A stretch of 5,231 nucleotides of DNA from an uncultured Oscillospiraceae bacterium (GTDB lineage Bacteria > Bacillota > Clostridia > Oscillospirales > Oscillospiraceae): positions 1 to 5,231 of the forward strand of contig CAKTZP010000140.1 of assembly GCA_934636045.1 (NCBI GenBank), written 5' to 3'. The translations under genes were made by a program, and so were the position numbers. The notes below the pieces were generated by a model. It did not search any database. It saw nothing but the letters and a program-made list of their open reading frames with translations, and was not told the origin of the DNA. Numbering within the stretch: the stretch's first letter is position 1; each line of letters opens with the position of its first letter. Below, in pieces: positions 1 to 5,231 of the stretch.

Positions 1-3
1 GAG

Positions 4-32
4 ATTGCCACGGGTGCAAGCACCCTCGCAAT
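4..32. repeat. Small imperfect inverted repeat of unknown role
   Basis: ATTGC at 4-8 pairs with GCAAT at 28-32, and inside it GGGTGC at 12-17 pairs with GCACCC at 20-25 around a 2-nt AA gap, with a small asymmetric internal loop (9-11 against 26-27). It is not followed by a T-run on either strand, so it does not look like an intrinsic terminator. It may be a structured end of an RNA or of an untranslated region, or simply chance. The region 1-60 otherwise holds nothing that I can assign. Confidence 0.3.
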
Positions 33-60
33 GAAAAAATCGGACTTATTTTGACAGTTT

Positions 61-97
61 AAGCAAAGAGGACTGCCGCGGGCAGTCCTCTTTGCTT
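61..97. terminator. Perfect 17-bp hairpin, probable bidirectional intrinsic terminator
   Basis: Positions 61-77 and 81-97 are exact reverse complements around a 3-nt loop (78-80, GCG). The GC-rich inner stem (GAGGACTGCC pairing with GGCAGTCCTC) is flanked by AAGCAAA on one side and TTTGCTT on the other, the A-tract/U-tract layout of a terminator that can work both ways. On the minus strand it follows the nucleoside hydrolase stop codon with no spacing and would end the operon, although its U-run (TTTGCTT then AAA) is modest. On the plus strand the trailing run is richer in T (TTTGCTTTTATTTC), which would suit a convergent gene entering from the left. Confidence 0.85.
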
Positions 98-1000
98 TTA
101 TTTCAGCCTAGTCAGCATCTCACGGATGACGGCATTGAAGCGGTCGTTGCTGACGGCAACGGAGACACGGTGGTGGCCGCCCTTTTGTTCGCGGAACACG
201 GTCTGGCCGCGGTGCTCCTCGTTTTCCATTTCCACGTAGACGATGCCCTCGTCCCACGTCATCAGGTCCTTGTCGATGAGGGTCGAAATGGCGATCGCGT
301 CGTGCATCGCTTCGCCGCTGCGGAAGTCGATGAGTGCCCTCATGATCTGCACGATGTCCTTGCGCGGGGAATCCATAAATTCTGCGAACAGCTCGCGCCG
401 GATTGGGCAGCCGCGGGTGATATCCAGACCGATCATGTCGATCGGAATGCCGCTGTCAAACACCAGCGCGGCCGCTGGCGCATCGTGGCCAATGTTGGCC
501 TCGGCAAAGGGCGTGATGTTGCCCAAGCCGAGCGAGCCGCCCATGAGGACGATTTTTTTAATATACTGCGGAAGATCCGGGTGCTTTTGCAGCGCCAGTG
601 CGATATTGGTCAGCGGTGCGACGGGCACGAGCACCAGCTCACCCTGAAGTGCCTTGGCAACCTCATAGAGCTTGTCCCATGCGGGCAGGGGATCGAGCGG
701 CTGCGCCGAATGCGGCAGCTCTACGTCGCCAACGCCATTTTTGCCGTGGAACTTCGTAGCCGGGCGGCCGAACGGCTCGCACAGAAAGCTGTCCGAGCCC
801 CGCGCGACCGGAACCTCCGGACGCCCGAAGAGGGAGACAATGTCCAGCGCGTTGCGCGTGGTAATGTCGGTGCACTGGTTGCCGCCGATGGTGGTGACGG
901 CCTTCAGCTCCAGCGCATCGCGAAAGACGCAGCCCAGCGCGATGCAGAAAAAGTCGTCGATTCCGGGATCAGTGTCGATGATGATCGGTAATTTGTTCAT
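98..1000 (-). CDS. Inosine-uridine preferring nucleoside hydrolase family protein
   Basis: A 300-residue cytosolic enzyme of the IUNH family, of usual length. These enzymes cleave the N-glycosidic bond of ribonucleosides to give ribose and free base, using a bound calcium ion. The N-terminal signature is DTDPGIDD (9-16), with Asp11, Asp15 and Asp16 as calcium or catalytic residues. Other expected ligands are present: Asn41 in TIGGN, His85 in HGKNGVGD, Thr131 in APLTN, Asn161, Glu167 and Asn169 in GNITPFAEAN, and His233-Asp234 in MHDAIAI. The His85 and His233 pattern fits the group with an active-site histidine near the C-terminus (IUNH I like). Small departures from the usual wording are FFC after the signature, APLTN for GPLTN, and EAN for EFN, so the exact nucleoside preference is open. 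The ATG at 1000 has GGAGGA (1014-1009) 8 nt upstream. The gene lies 26 nt after the PBP2 stop with no terminator between, so it is probably the last gene of the same transcript. Confidence 0.93.
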   Translation of the reverse strand: MNKLPIIIDTDPGIDDFFCIALGCVFRDALELKAVTTIGGNQCTDITTRNALDIVSLFGRPEVPVARGSDSFLCEPFGRPATKFHGKNGVGDVELPHSAQPLDPLPAWDKLYEVAKALQGELVLVPVAPLTNIALALQKHPDLPQYIKKIVLMGGSLGLGNITPFAEANIGHDAPAAALVFDSGIPIDMIGLDITRGCPIRRELFAEFMDSPRKDIVQIMRALIDFRSGEAMHDAIAISTLIDKDLMTWDEGIVYVEMENEEHRGQTVFREQKGGHHRVSVAVSNDRFNAVIREMLTRLK

Positions 1001-1026
1001 GCTGCAGTTCCTCCGTAGAATAAGAC

Positions 1027-3102
1027 TTAATCCACACGATTTTCCAGCGGCACAGTGTCGACTGCGCTGCTGCCGGAAAAATAAACGTCCAAAATGGCCT
1101 TGGCGATTTTGCCGAGGTTACCGCCCTGCGCGCCCTTTTCCACGTAGATCATAATGGCAATCTCCGGGTCGTCCATCGGCGCGTAAAGAACGTAAGAGCC
1201 GTTGTCTGAGCCGCCGGAGCCGTGCTCGGCGGTGCCGGTCTTGGCGCAGACCTTGATGGGATAATCGTTGAAGACCGAGTGCGACGTACCGGCCCAGTAG
1301 GTCACGCTCTCGCGCATGCCCTCGGAATAGGCTGCATAGGCCTCGTCCGAAATGTCCAGCGTGCTCATGACGGTGGGCTGCTTTTCCTCCAGCAGCTCCT
1401 GATAGTCCGCCGAGATTACACGGCGCAGGAAGGTTGCCTGATAACGGATGCCCTTGTTGGCCAGCGCGCAAACGTAGCTGCACAGCTGCAGCGGGGTGTA
1501 AAGGTGCTCCGACTGGCCGATGGCCGCAGAGACGACGTCGCCGCCGTACCAGACGCTGTAGTCGCCGGTGTAGAGCTTGTCCTTGACCTCGGGGTTGGCG
1601 CGGTGGCCGATCTCTTCGTAGATTTCCACGCCGGTCGATTCGCCGAGGCCCAGCGCCTTGGCCGTTGCATCGATCTTGTCAATGCCCGCCAGCCAGCCGA
1701 CCTCGTAGAAATAGTAGTTGCACGAGACGGCCAGCGCCGTCATGCAGTTGATGACGCCGTGCGTCGCGCTGGCGGTGGTGTAGAGCATGCAGCGGGGGTA
1801 GTAGCCGACATCGGCAAAACGCATGTAGATGCCCTTGTCCTCGACCTCATAGAACCGGTCAATGGCGCCGCTGTCGATTGCGGCGATCGCGGTGACCATC
1901 TTAAAGATCGAGCCGGGGGGATACAGACCCTGCGTGACGCGGTTGACCCGCGGGTTCGGGGTCTGCTTTTGCAGTTCGTTGTAGTCCTCGGACATTGTTT
2001 GCAGAGTCGAGTCAGGATAGCTGGCGCTGGCAAGGATCTCGCCGGTTTTGACCTGCATGACCACGCAGGCGCCTGCGTCGGCATCCTTGCCCTGCTTCTT
2101 GCTGCCGAGGCCGTTCTCCTGCAGCCAGAGGATCATTTCCTCCAGCTTATCCTCCGCCGTAGCCTGCAGGTTCAGGTCGATGGAAAGCTCCACGTTGCTG
2201 CCGGCGATCGGCTCGGTGACATAGGTCTCCTCCAGAATCGTACCGTCGGCGGAAATAACGGTCTTTCTCAAGCCGTCTCTGCCGTGCAGCTGCTCCTCAA
2301 AGGCCAGCTCCAGACCGGCCTGACCGACGGTTGCGTCCATTTCGTAGCCCAACTCTTCATAATGCTTCCACTGCTCAGCGTTCATCTTGCCCGTATAGCC
2401 GAGGATGTGCGGCGCGCGGTCGGTGTAGTATTCGCGGACGGTGGAGGTCTCGACGTTCAGACCGGGGACGTTCAGGTCGGTGATCGCCGCCAGCGACGCG
2501 GAATCCACGTCCTCCAAGAAGATATAGGTGGGAAGAATGGTGCAGTAGCGCAGCGCCATCTCGTAACGGATGGAGATGACCGCGCGGGCGTCCTCCTCCG
2601 ACCAGTCCACGGGGATGTCGTAGCGCTCGCGCATCCGCTTGACCAGCTGCGGCGCGGAGATGTCGCTGTCCCAGTCACGTGCGTTCAGAAAATCCTTAAA
2701 ATACCCGTTCCAGATCGAATTGTACTGATCGGTGGTGTATTCATAGGGCTTTTCCATGGTCACGGGGAAGTGATCGGCATATTTCAGCCCACGCTCGCGG
2801 CAAAGCAGGACGAGCTGGCGCAGGTACTCGTTCGGGTCGTCAGAATTGACCAGAACATCCGCCACCAGCGCGAGGTTGAACGAGGCGCGGTTGCCGACCA
2901 GCACATTGCCGTTGCGGTCGAGAATCTCGCCGCGCGCCGCCGTGACGCGGGTGTAGTAGGTAAAGGAGTTTGCGGGCGCGCCGCTCTCGTCAGAGCCCTC
3001 GGTCACCTGCACATGGTACAGCTGCACGAGAAACACGACCGCCATGGCCGCAATGAACGATAATAGCACCGTCACGCGGACAGAAAATTTATGTTGATTC
3101 AT
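1027..3102 (-). CDS. mrdA: Class B penicillin-binding protein 2 (elongation transpeptidase)
   Basis: A 691-residue monofunctional D,D-transpeptidase that crosslinks peptidoglycan during side-wall growth; anchored in the membrane with its catalytic domain outside. A single N-terminal membrane helix spans about residues 9-30. The PBP dimerisation (pedestal) domain begins at about 52 with the typical RGEILDRNGN (57-66) and includes VETSTVREYY and HILGYTG (232-238). The transpeptidase domain covers about 343-675 and has all three active-site motifs: SIFK with the nucleophile Ser398 and Lys401 (after YPPG), SCN with Ser460 and Asn462, and KTG at 621-623. There are no PASTA repeats, which argues against a SpoVD or PBP2x type. 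A stretch of about 130 residues (85-215) inside the N-terminal domain is an expansion of the kind seen in clostridial PBP2 proteins. The ATG at 3102 is chosen because it is followed by a short basic segment and the membrane helix. A TTG at 3159 would add 19 unlikely residues and deepen the overlap with mreD to 71 nt. Specific assignment to MrdA rather than another class B PBP rests on the mreCD context. Confidence 0.94.
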   Translation of the reverse strand: MNQHKFSVRVTVLLSFIAAMAVVFLVQLYHVQVTEGSDESGAPANSFTYYTRVTAARGEILDRNGNVLVGNRASFNLALVADVLVNSDDPNEYLRQLVLLCRERGLKYADHFPVTMEKPYEYTTDQYNSIWNGYFKDFLNARDWDSDISAPQLVKRMRERYDIPVDWSEEDARAVISIRYEMALRYCTILPTYIFLEDVDSASLAAITDLNVPGLNVETSTVREYYTDRAPHILGYTGKMNAEQWKHYEELGYEMDATVGQAGLELAFEEQLHGRDGLRKTVISADGTILEETYVTEPIAGSNVELSIDLNLQATAEDKLEEMILWLQENGLGSKKQGKDADAGACVVMQVKTGEILASASYPDSTLQTMSEDYNELQKQTPNPRVNRVTQGLYPPGSIFKMVTAIAAIDSGAIDRFYEVEDKGIYMRFADVGYYPRCMLYTTASATHGVINCMTALAVSCNYYFYEVGWLAGIDKIDATAKALGLGESTGVEIYEEIGHRANPEVKDKLYTGDYSVWYGGDVVSAAIGQSEHLYTPLQLCSYVCALANKGIRYQATFLRRVISADYQELLEEKQPTVMSTLDISDEAYAAYSEGMRESVTYWAGTSHSVFNDYPIKVCAKTGTAEHGSGGSDNGSYVLYAPMDDPEIAIMIYVEKGAQGGNLGKIAKAILDVYFSGSSAVDTVPLENRVD

Positions 3103-3619
3103 AACGCACTCCGATTTTTGCGATGCGCTTGACCAGCCAGTAGATCGGCGGCTGGACAAGGGTGGAGATCAGCACGCACGGCAGCAGCTTCGTCAAAAAC
3201 AGCACACCTGCCACGTTGCCGAAAAAGAACTTGAGGAAAAACATGACCGACTGCTCGAGGAACACCGTTGCAAAGGCAATGATCAGGCAGGGAATGAACC
3301 GGTTGGTCAGCACTGCCCGGCTGAGCAGACTGCCCACAAGCGGCACAACCGTCAGCACCACAATGGCCACGCTGCCCTGATCAATACCGGTCAGGCACCA
3401 CAGCAGGGAGGCGATAAGCGCAAACGTCCCGCCGCGCTCCGGTCCCTCGCGCAGACACACGCACGTGATGACGATCGGCACAAGGTCGGGGCAGATCGAC
3501 ACCCGCCCGGCCAGCACGACCGTTTGCAGCATCGCGACGAACAGCAGCAGCAGGGAATACAGCGCCCAGCGCAGAAAGTGCAGCCATTGCCGCGGCGTGA
3601 TATAGAGTTTATCCAGCAT
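3089..3619 (-). CDS. mreD: Rod shape-determining protein MreD
   Basis: A 176-residue integral membrane protein, normal in length for MreD, a small polytopic partner of MreC in the elongasome. The sequence is strongly hydrophobic, with likely membrane segments at about 15-36, 43-56, 66-79, 83-101, 108-127 and 138-165, consistent with the family's five to six helices. Family-like patterns are the Pro-Asp-Leu-Val-Pro segment at 44-48 (where PNL is common), the glycine-spaced stretch EGPERGGTFALIASLLWCLTG at 58-78, which ends just before Asp80, and the terminal LLPCVLISTLVQPPIYWLVKRI (145-166). A basic tail follows. MreD diverges quickly, so the call also rests on its position between mreC and the PBP. 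The ATG at 3619 has an AAAGGAG ribosome site at 3635-3629, 9 nt upstream. Its last 14 nt overlap the start of the PBP gene. Confidence 0.93.
   Translation of the reverse strand: MLDKLYITPRQWLHFLRWALYSLLLLFVAMLQTVVLAGRVSICPDLVPIVITCVCLREGPERGGTFALIASLLWCLTGIDQGSVAIVVLTVVPLVGSLLSRAVLTNRFIPCLIIAFATVFLEQSVMFFLKFFFGNVAGVLFLTKLLPCVLISTLVQPPIYWLVKRIAKIGVRYEST
3109..3113 (-). promoter_or_regulatory. PBP2 ribosome site inside the 3' end of mreD
   Basis: On the minus strand CGGAG lies 6 nt before the ATG at 3102, within the last codons of mreD (stop at 3091-3089). Together with the 14-nt gene overlap it supports the 3102 start and suggests translational coupling, so that MreD and the transpeptidase are made in linked amounts. 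The site is weaker than those of maf and the nucleoside hydrolase. Confidence 0.6.
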
Positions 3620-3636
3620 TCGGCTCGGCTCCTTTG

Positions 3637-4467
3637 TTATTCGTTGCTGTAGTCGGTGACGACAAACACCTGCTCAAGGTTGTCGAAGTCTGCCGCGGGC
3701 GTCAGCAGGGCGTACTTTGCCACGCCCGTTTCGTCGTAGCCTGCGTCCTCCACATAGCCAAGCACCAGATCCTTCGGATAGACCGTCGAGCCGGTGGTCA
3801 CGACCTGATCGTTGTTGCGCAGAACGGCCTCACTCGGCAGATACTTCATGCGCAGCTTGCCGCGGGCCTCCTCGGTATAGCTGCCCTGCACGACGCCGGT
3901 GTAGCCGGACGAGGCGACGCTTGCGCTGATCTCCAGCGAGGAATCGAGCACCGTGGTCACATTGGCCCAGTTCGGGCCGACCTCCTTGATGATGCCGACG
4001 ACCTGACCGTATTCCGTGATGACGACCATGCCGACCTCCAGCCCGGACGAGGTGCCCTTGCCGATGGAAAAGCTGCTTTTCCAGTTGGACGAATCCCAGG
4101 AGTTGATGTAAGCGTCGCAGACATTGTAGTCCACATGCTCGTCAAGCAGATGCAGCAGCTCGCGGTAGCGCTGGTTTTCACGCTCGAGGGAGTCTGCCTT
4201 GCGCATCTCGTCCTCCATCTCGGCCACCCGCTTGCGCAGGTATTCGTTGTCGGCCTCCAGCGATTCATAGCTGAACAGATAATTATAGTAGCGCTCGGCC
4301 TGCCGCGTGATAGAGCTGACGCCGCTGCGGATGGGGGTGATGACGGCCTGCACGGCCTTTTCTGCCCACGTTGCGCCGAACAGCGCCGAGACGATGGCCG
4401 TGGTCACCGCCAGCACCACCGCAAGCAGCATGATGAGCTTGACGCGCCCGGAAAACTGTTTTTTCAC
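3637..4467 (-). CDS. mreC: Rod shape-determining protein MreC
   Basis: A 276-residue bitopic membrane protein of the elongasome. MreC links cytoplasmic MreB filaments to PBP2 and RodA and is thought to activate PBP2 by binding it on the outer face of the membrane. Residues 1-9 are short and basic. Residues about 10-31 form one hydrophobic helix (signal anchor). Residues about 55-107 are a heptad-like, charged coiled coil (YESLEADNEYLRKRVAEMEDEM and following), which mediates dimerisation in the family. The remainder is the two-lobed beta-barrel domain, with the typical stretches NWANVTTVLD (166-175), NDQVVTTGS followed by YPKDLVLGYV (219-239) and AADFDNLEQVFVV (258-270). The start codon is GTG, supported by a GAGGT ribosome site that overlaps the maf stop. 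The gene sits directly after maf, with mreB missing from the usual place between them. mreD follows 17 nt after the TAA. Confidence 0.95.
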   Translation of the reverse strand: MKKQFSGRVKLIMLLAVVLAVTTAIVSALFGATWAEKAVQAVITPIRSGVSSITRQAERYYNYLFSYESLEADNEYLRKRVAEMEDEMRKADSLERENQRYRELLHLLDEHVDYNVCDAYINSWDSSNWKSSFSIGKGTSSGLEVGMVVITEYGQVVGIIKEVGPNWANVTTVLDSSLEISASVASSGYTGVVQGSYTEEARGKLRMKYLPSEAVLRNNDQVVTTGSTVYPKDLVLGYVEDAGYDETGVAKYALLTPAADFDNLEQVFVVTDYSNE

Positions 4468-4474
4468 GGCGCGT

Positions 4475-4479
4475 ACCTC
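4475..4479 (-). promoter_or_regulatory. mreC ribosome site overlapping the maf stop codon
   Basis: On the minus strand GAGGT is formed partly by the last two bases of the maf TGA (4480-4478) and lies 7 nt before the GTG start at 4467. This arrangement suggests that mreC translation is coupled to ribosomes terminating on maf. Coupling is an inference; the overlap itself is plain in the sequence. Confidence 0.65.
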
Positions 4480-5053
4480 AGCAGCCCAGCAGCTTCACGC
4501 CGTGCTTGCGCAGCATCAGCGTCAGCGTGCAGACAGGAAGCCCCATGACATTGTAATAGTCGCCGTCCAGCCCGACGACGAACATCGAGGCCTTACCCTG
4601 AATGCCGTAGCCGCCGGCCTTGTCCATCGGCTCGCCGGTGGCGATATAGTTGCGGATCTCTGCATCGCTCAGCGGGCGGAAGCGCAGCGTCGTGGTGACG
4701 GTCGTCGTTTCACTGACGTCGCCCTGCACAACGGTCAGGCCGGTCATGACCTGATGCTCGCGCCCCGCCAGCCGCCGCAGCATGGAAAACGCGTCGTTTT
4801 CCGAGCGGGGCTTGCCCATGATACGTCCGTCGCAGACAACGATGGTGTCCGCCGCGACGACGATATCCTCCTCGTGGCACAGAGGATACACCGCCCGCGC
4901 CTTGAGCTGACTGACCCGCGCCACCTCGTCCAAGGGGTTGGCAAAGGGGTTCATCGTTTCGTCATGCGGTGCCGTCCGTACGATAAAATCCAGCCCCATC
5001 AGCTGCAAAAGCTCCTGCCGCCGGGGAGAGGCGGATGCCAGAACAATATCCAT
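4478..5053 (-). CDS. maf: Maf-like nucleoside triphosphate pyrophosphatase (dTTP/UTP type)
   Basis: This is a 191-residue cytosolic enzyme of the Maf/HAM1 superfamily, full length for the family. Maf proteins hydrolyse nucleoside triphosphates to the monophosphate and pyrophosphate, acting on dTTP, UTP and modified nucleotides, and have been linked to septum inhibition in Bacillus. Visible motifs are SASPRR at residues 7-12 (phosphate-binding loop), AADTIV with the likely catalytic Asp69, GKP at 80-82, QVMTG at 101-105, GEPMDKAGGYGIQG at 140-153 and NVMGLP at 168-173. The DKAG-Y-IQG form is the signature of the YhdE/BsMaf dTTP/UTP pyrophosphatase subgroup rather than the YceF (m7GTP) one. I chose the ATG at 5053 because the protein then begins MDIVLASASPRR, as is usual for the family, and AGGAGG lies 9 nt upstream. 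A longer frame from 5113 would add 20 residues that look non-homologous and would run into the preceding gene. Its TGA is only 10 nt before the mreC start. Confidence 0.95.
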   Translation of the reverse strand: MDIVLASASPRRQELLQLMGLDFIVRTAPHDETMNPFANPLDEVARVSQLKARAVYPLCHEEDIVVAADTIVVCDGRIMGKPRSENDAFSMLRRLAGREHQVMTGLTVVQGDVSETTTVTTTLRFRPLSDAEIRNYIATGEPMDKAGGYGIQGKASMFVVGLDGDYYNVMGLPVCTLTLMLRKHGVKLLGC

Positions 5054-5060
5054 AGCTTCG

Positions 5061-5068
5061 GTCCTCCT
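5061..5068 (-). promoter_or_regulatory. Ribosome binding site of maf
   Basis: On the minus strand the sequence AGGAGGAC lies in the 23-nt gap between the upstream stop codon and maf. Its AGGAGG core ends 9 nt before the ATG at 5053. It is a near-perfect Shine-Dalgarno sequence, and it decides against the longer in-frame start at 5113, which would place this site inside the coding region. Confidence 0.85.
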
Positions 5069-5076
5069 AATGCAAA

Positions 5077-5231
5077 TTATTCTACGCCCCGCAGATACAG
5101 CCCGCGGGTGCATGCGCCGGGGTCAAAGAACGCCTCGCCGCTCCATGCGGACAGGACGCTGTCAATTTCCGACGGATTTTCGGTGGTAAAGGCCAGCCGC
5201 AGCCCCCACATGCCGAGCTTGCGCAGCTCGG
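5077..5231 (-). CDS. Probable U32 family peptidase, C-terminal end only (partial)
   Basis: Reading the minus strand from the window edge, an open frame of 50 residues runs to a TAA at 5079-5077; its start lies outside the window. The tail reads as a sequence rich in Leu/Arg with the segment RLAFTTENPSEI, and it ends TRGLYLRGVE. This type of ending (TRG, aromatic, RGVE) is what I recall from the C-termini of clostridial U32 family proteins, the family of collagenase-like peptidases and the RlhA/YhbU-type 23S rRNA or tRNA hydroxylation factors. The catalytic core is not visible, so the role cannot be tested here. The stop lies 23 nt before the maf start, with the maf ribosome site in the gap and no terminator, so it is probably co-transcribed with the genes that follow. 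Frame and stop are clear; the family call rests on a short motif and is moderately sure. Confidence 0.62.
   Translation of the reverse strand, partial: ELRKLGMWGLRLAFTTENPSEIDSVLSAWSGEAFFDPGACTRGLYLRGVE

Noticed and set aside
51..79. A perfect TTGACA (51-56) on the plus strand as a -35 promoter element
   Set aside because: At the proper spacing (74-79) there is TGCCGC, not a -10 box, and that position lies inside the terminator stem. The only gene to the right is on the other strand.
92..991. A 299-residue open frame on the plus strand opposite the nucleoside hydrolase
   Set aside because: It almost exactly mirrors the hydrolase gene, begins inside the terminator region, and shows no recognisable domain. 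It is an antisense shadow.
1222..3063. A 613-residue open frame on the plus strand opposite the PBP2 gene
   Set aside because: It is antisense to a gene with all active-site motifs. It has no family motif that I recognise, its composition is that of a reverse-translated GC-rich gene (many V, G, A, R, D, H), and the lack of stops follows from codon bias in the sense gene.
3103..3159. Longer PBP2 start at a TTG (3159), adding 19 residues
   Set aside because: The added residues precede the normal basic segment and membrane helix, would overlap mreD by 71 nt, and are not needed: the ATG at 3102 has its own ribosome site.
3634..4548. A 304-residue open frame on the plus strand opposite mreC and the end of maf
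   Set aside because: It crosses two genes that are well supported on the other strand and has the His/Asp/Val-rich look of a shadow frame.
5054..5113. Longer maf start at 5113, adding 20 residues
   Set aside because: It would run through the upstream gene's last codons and through the strong ribosome site of the ATG at 5053. Maf proteins normally begin just before the SASPRR motif.
1..5231. Possible CRISPR array, insertion sequence, toxin-antitoxin pair or defence system
   Set aside because: No regularly spaced repeats, transposase motifs or pairs of small genes were found. Nearly every base is accounted for by housekeeping genes on one strand.

Overview
The window is an ordinary chromosomal segment with a single transcription direction. 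It reads right to left (minus strand) and holds five complete genes plus the 3' end of a sixth. The sequence is GC-rich, with tight spacing, strong purine-rich ribosome sites and a Gram-positive type mreC-mreD-PBP cluster. Protein wording (for example YPPGSIFK and SCNYYFYEVG in the PBP, and the gene order U32 peptidase-maf-mreC-mreD-PBP2) suggests a GC-rich member of the Bacillota, most likely class Clostridia, order Oscillospirales (Oscillospiraceae/Ruminococcaceae). The taxon is an inference from family knowledge; no marker gene in the window proves it.

Layout in transcription order: the C-terminus of a probable U32 family peptidase (5231-5077); a Maf-type nucleoside triphosphate pyrophosphatase (5053-4478); mreC with a GTG start (4467-3637); mreD (3619-3089); a class B penicillin-binding protein of the PBP2/MrdA type (3102-1027), overlapping the end of mreD by 14 nt; a nucleoside hydrolase (1000-98); and then a perfect 17-bp hairpin (61-97) that abuts the last stop codon and looks like a bidirectional intrinsic terminator. 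Gaps between genes are 23, 10, 17, -14 and 26 nt, and I see no terminator or convincing promoter inside, so one polycistronic transcript is likely. Its promoter would lie beyond the right edge.

Functionally the core is the cell-elongation machinery. MreC and MreD form the membrane scaffold that, with MreB and RodA, positions and activates PBP2, the transpeptidase that crosslinks new side-wall peptidoglycan. Maf, a nucleotide-sanitising or division-linked enzyme, is a frequent upstream neighbour of mre genes. The nucleoside hydrolase at the end is a salvage enzyme that releases nucleobase and ribose; its place in the transcript is the least expected part of the layout. mreB is not in the window, although in many Firmicutes it sits between maf and mreC; minC, minD and rodA, common downstream partners, are also absent.

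The first 60 nt carry no gene that I can assign. They hold a small imperfect hairpin and two short open plus-strand frames that could be the tail of a convergent gene. I found no CRISPR array, tRNA, rRNA, insertion sequence or evidence of a novel system. The long plus-strand open frames opposite the PBP and the nucleoside hydrolase are antisense shadows of GC-rich genes.
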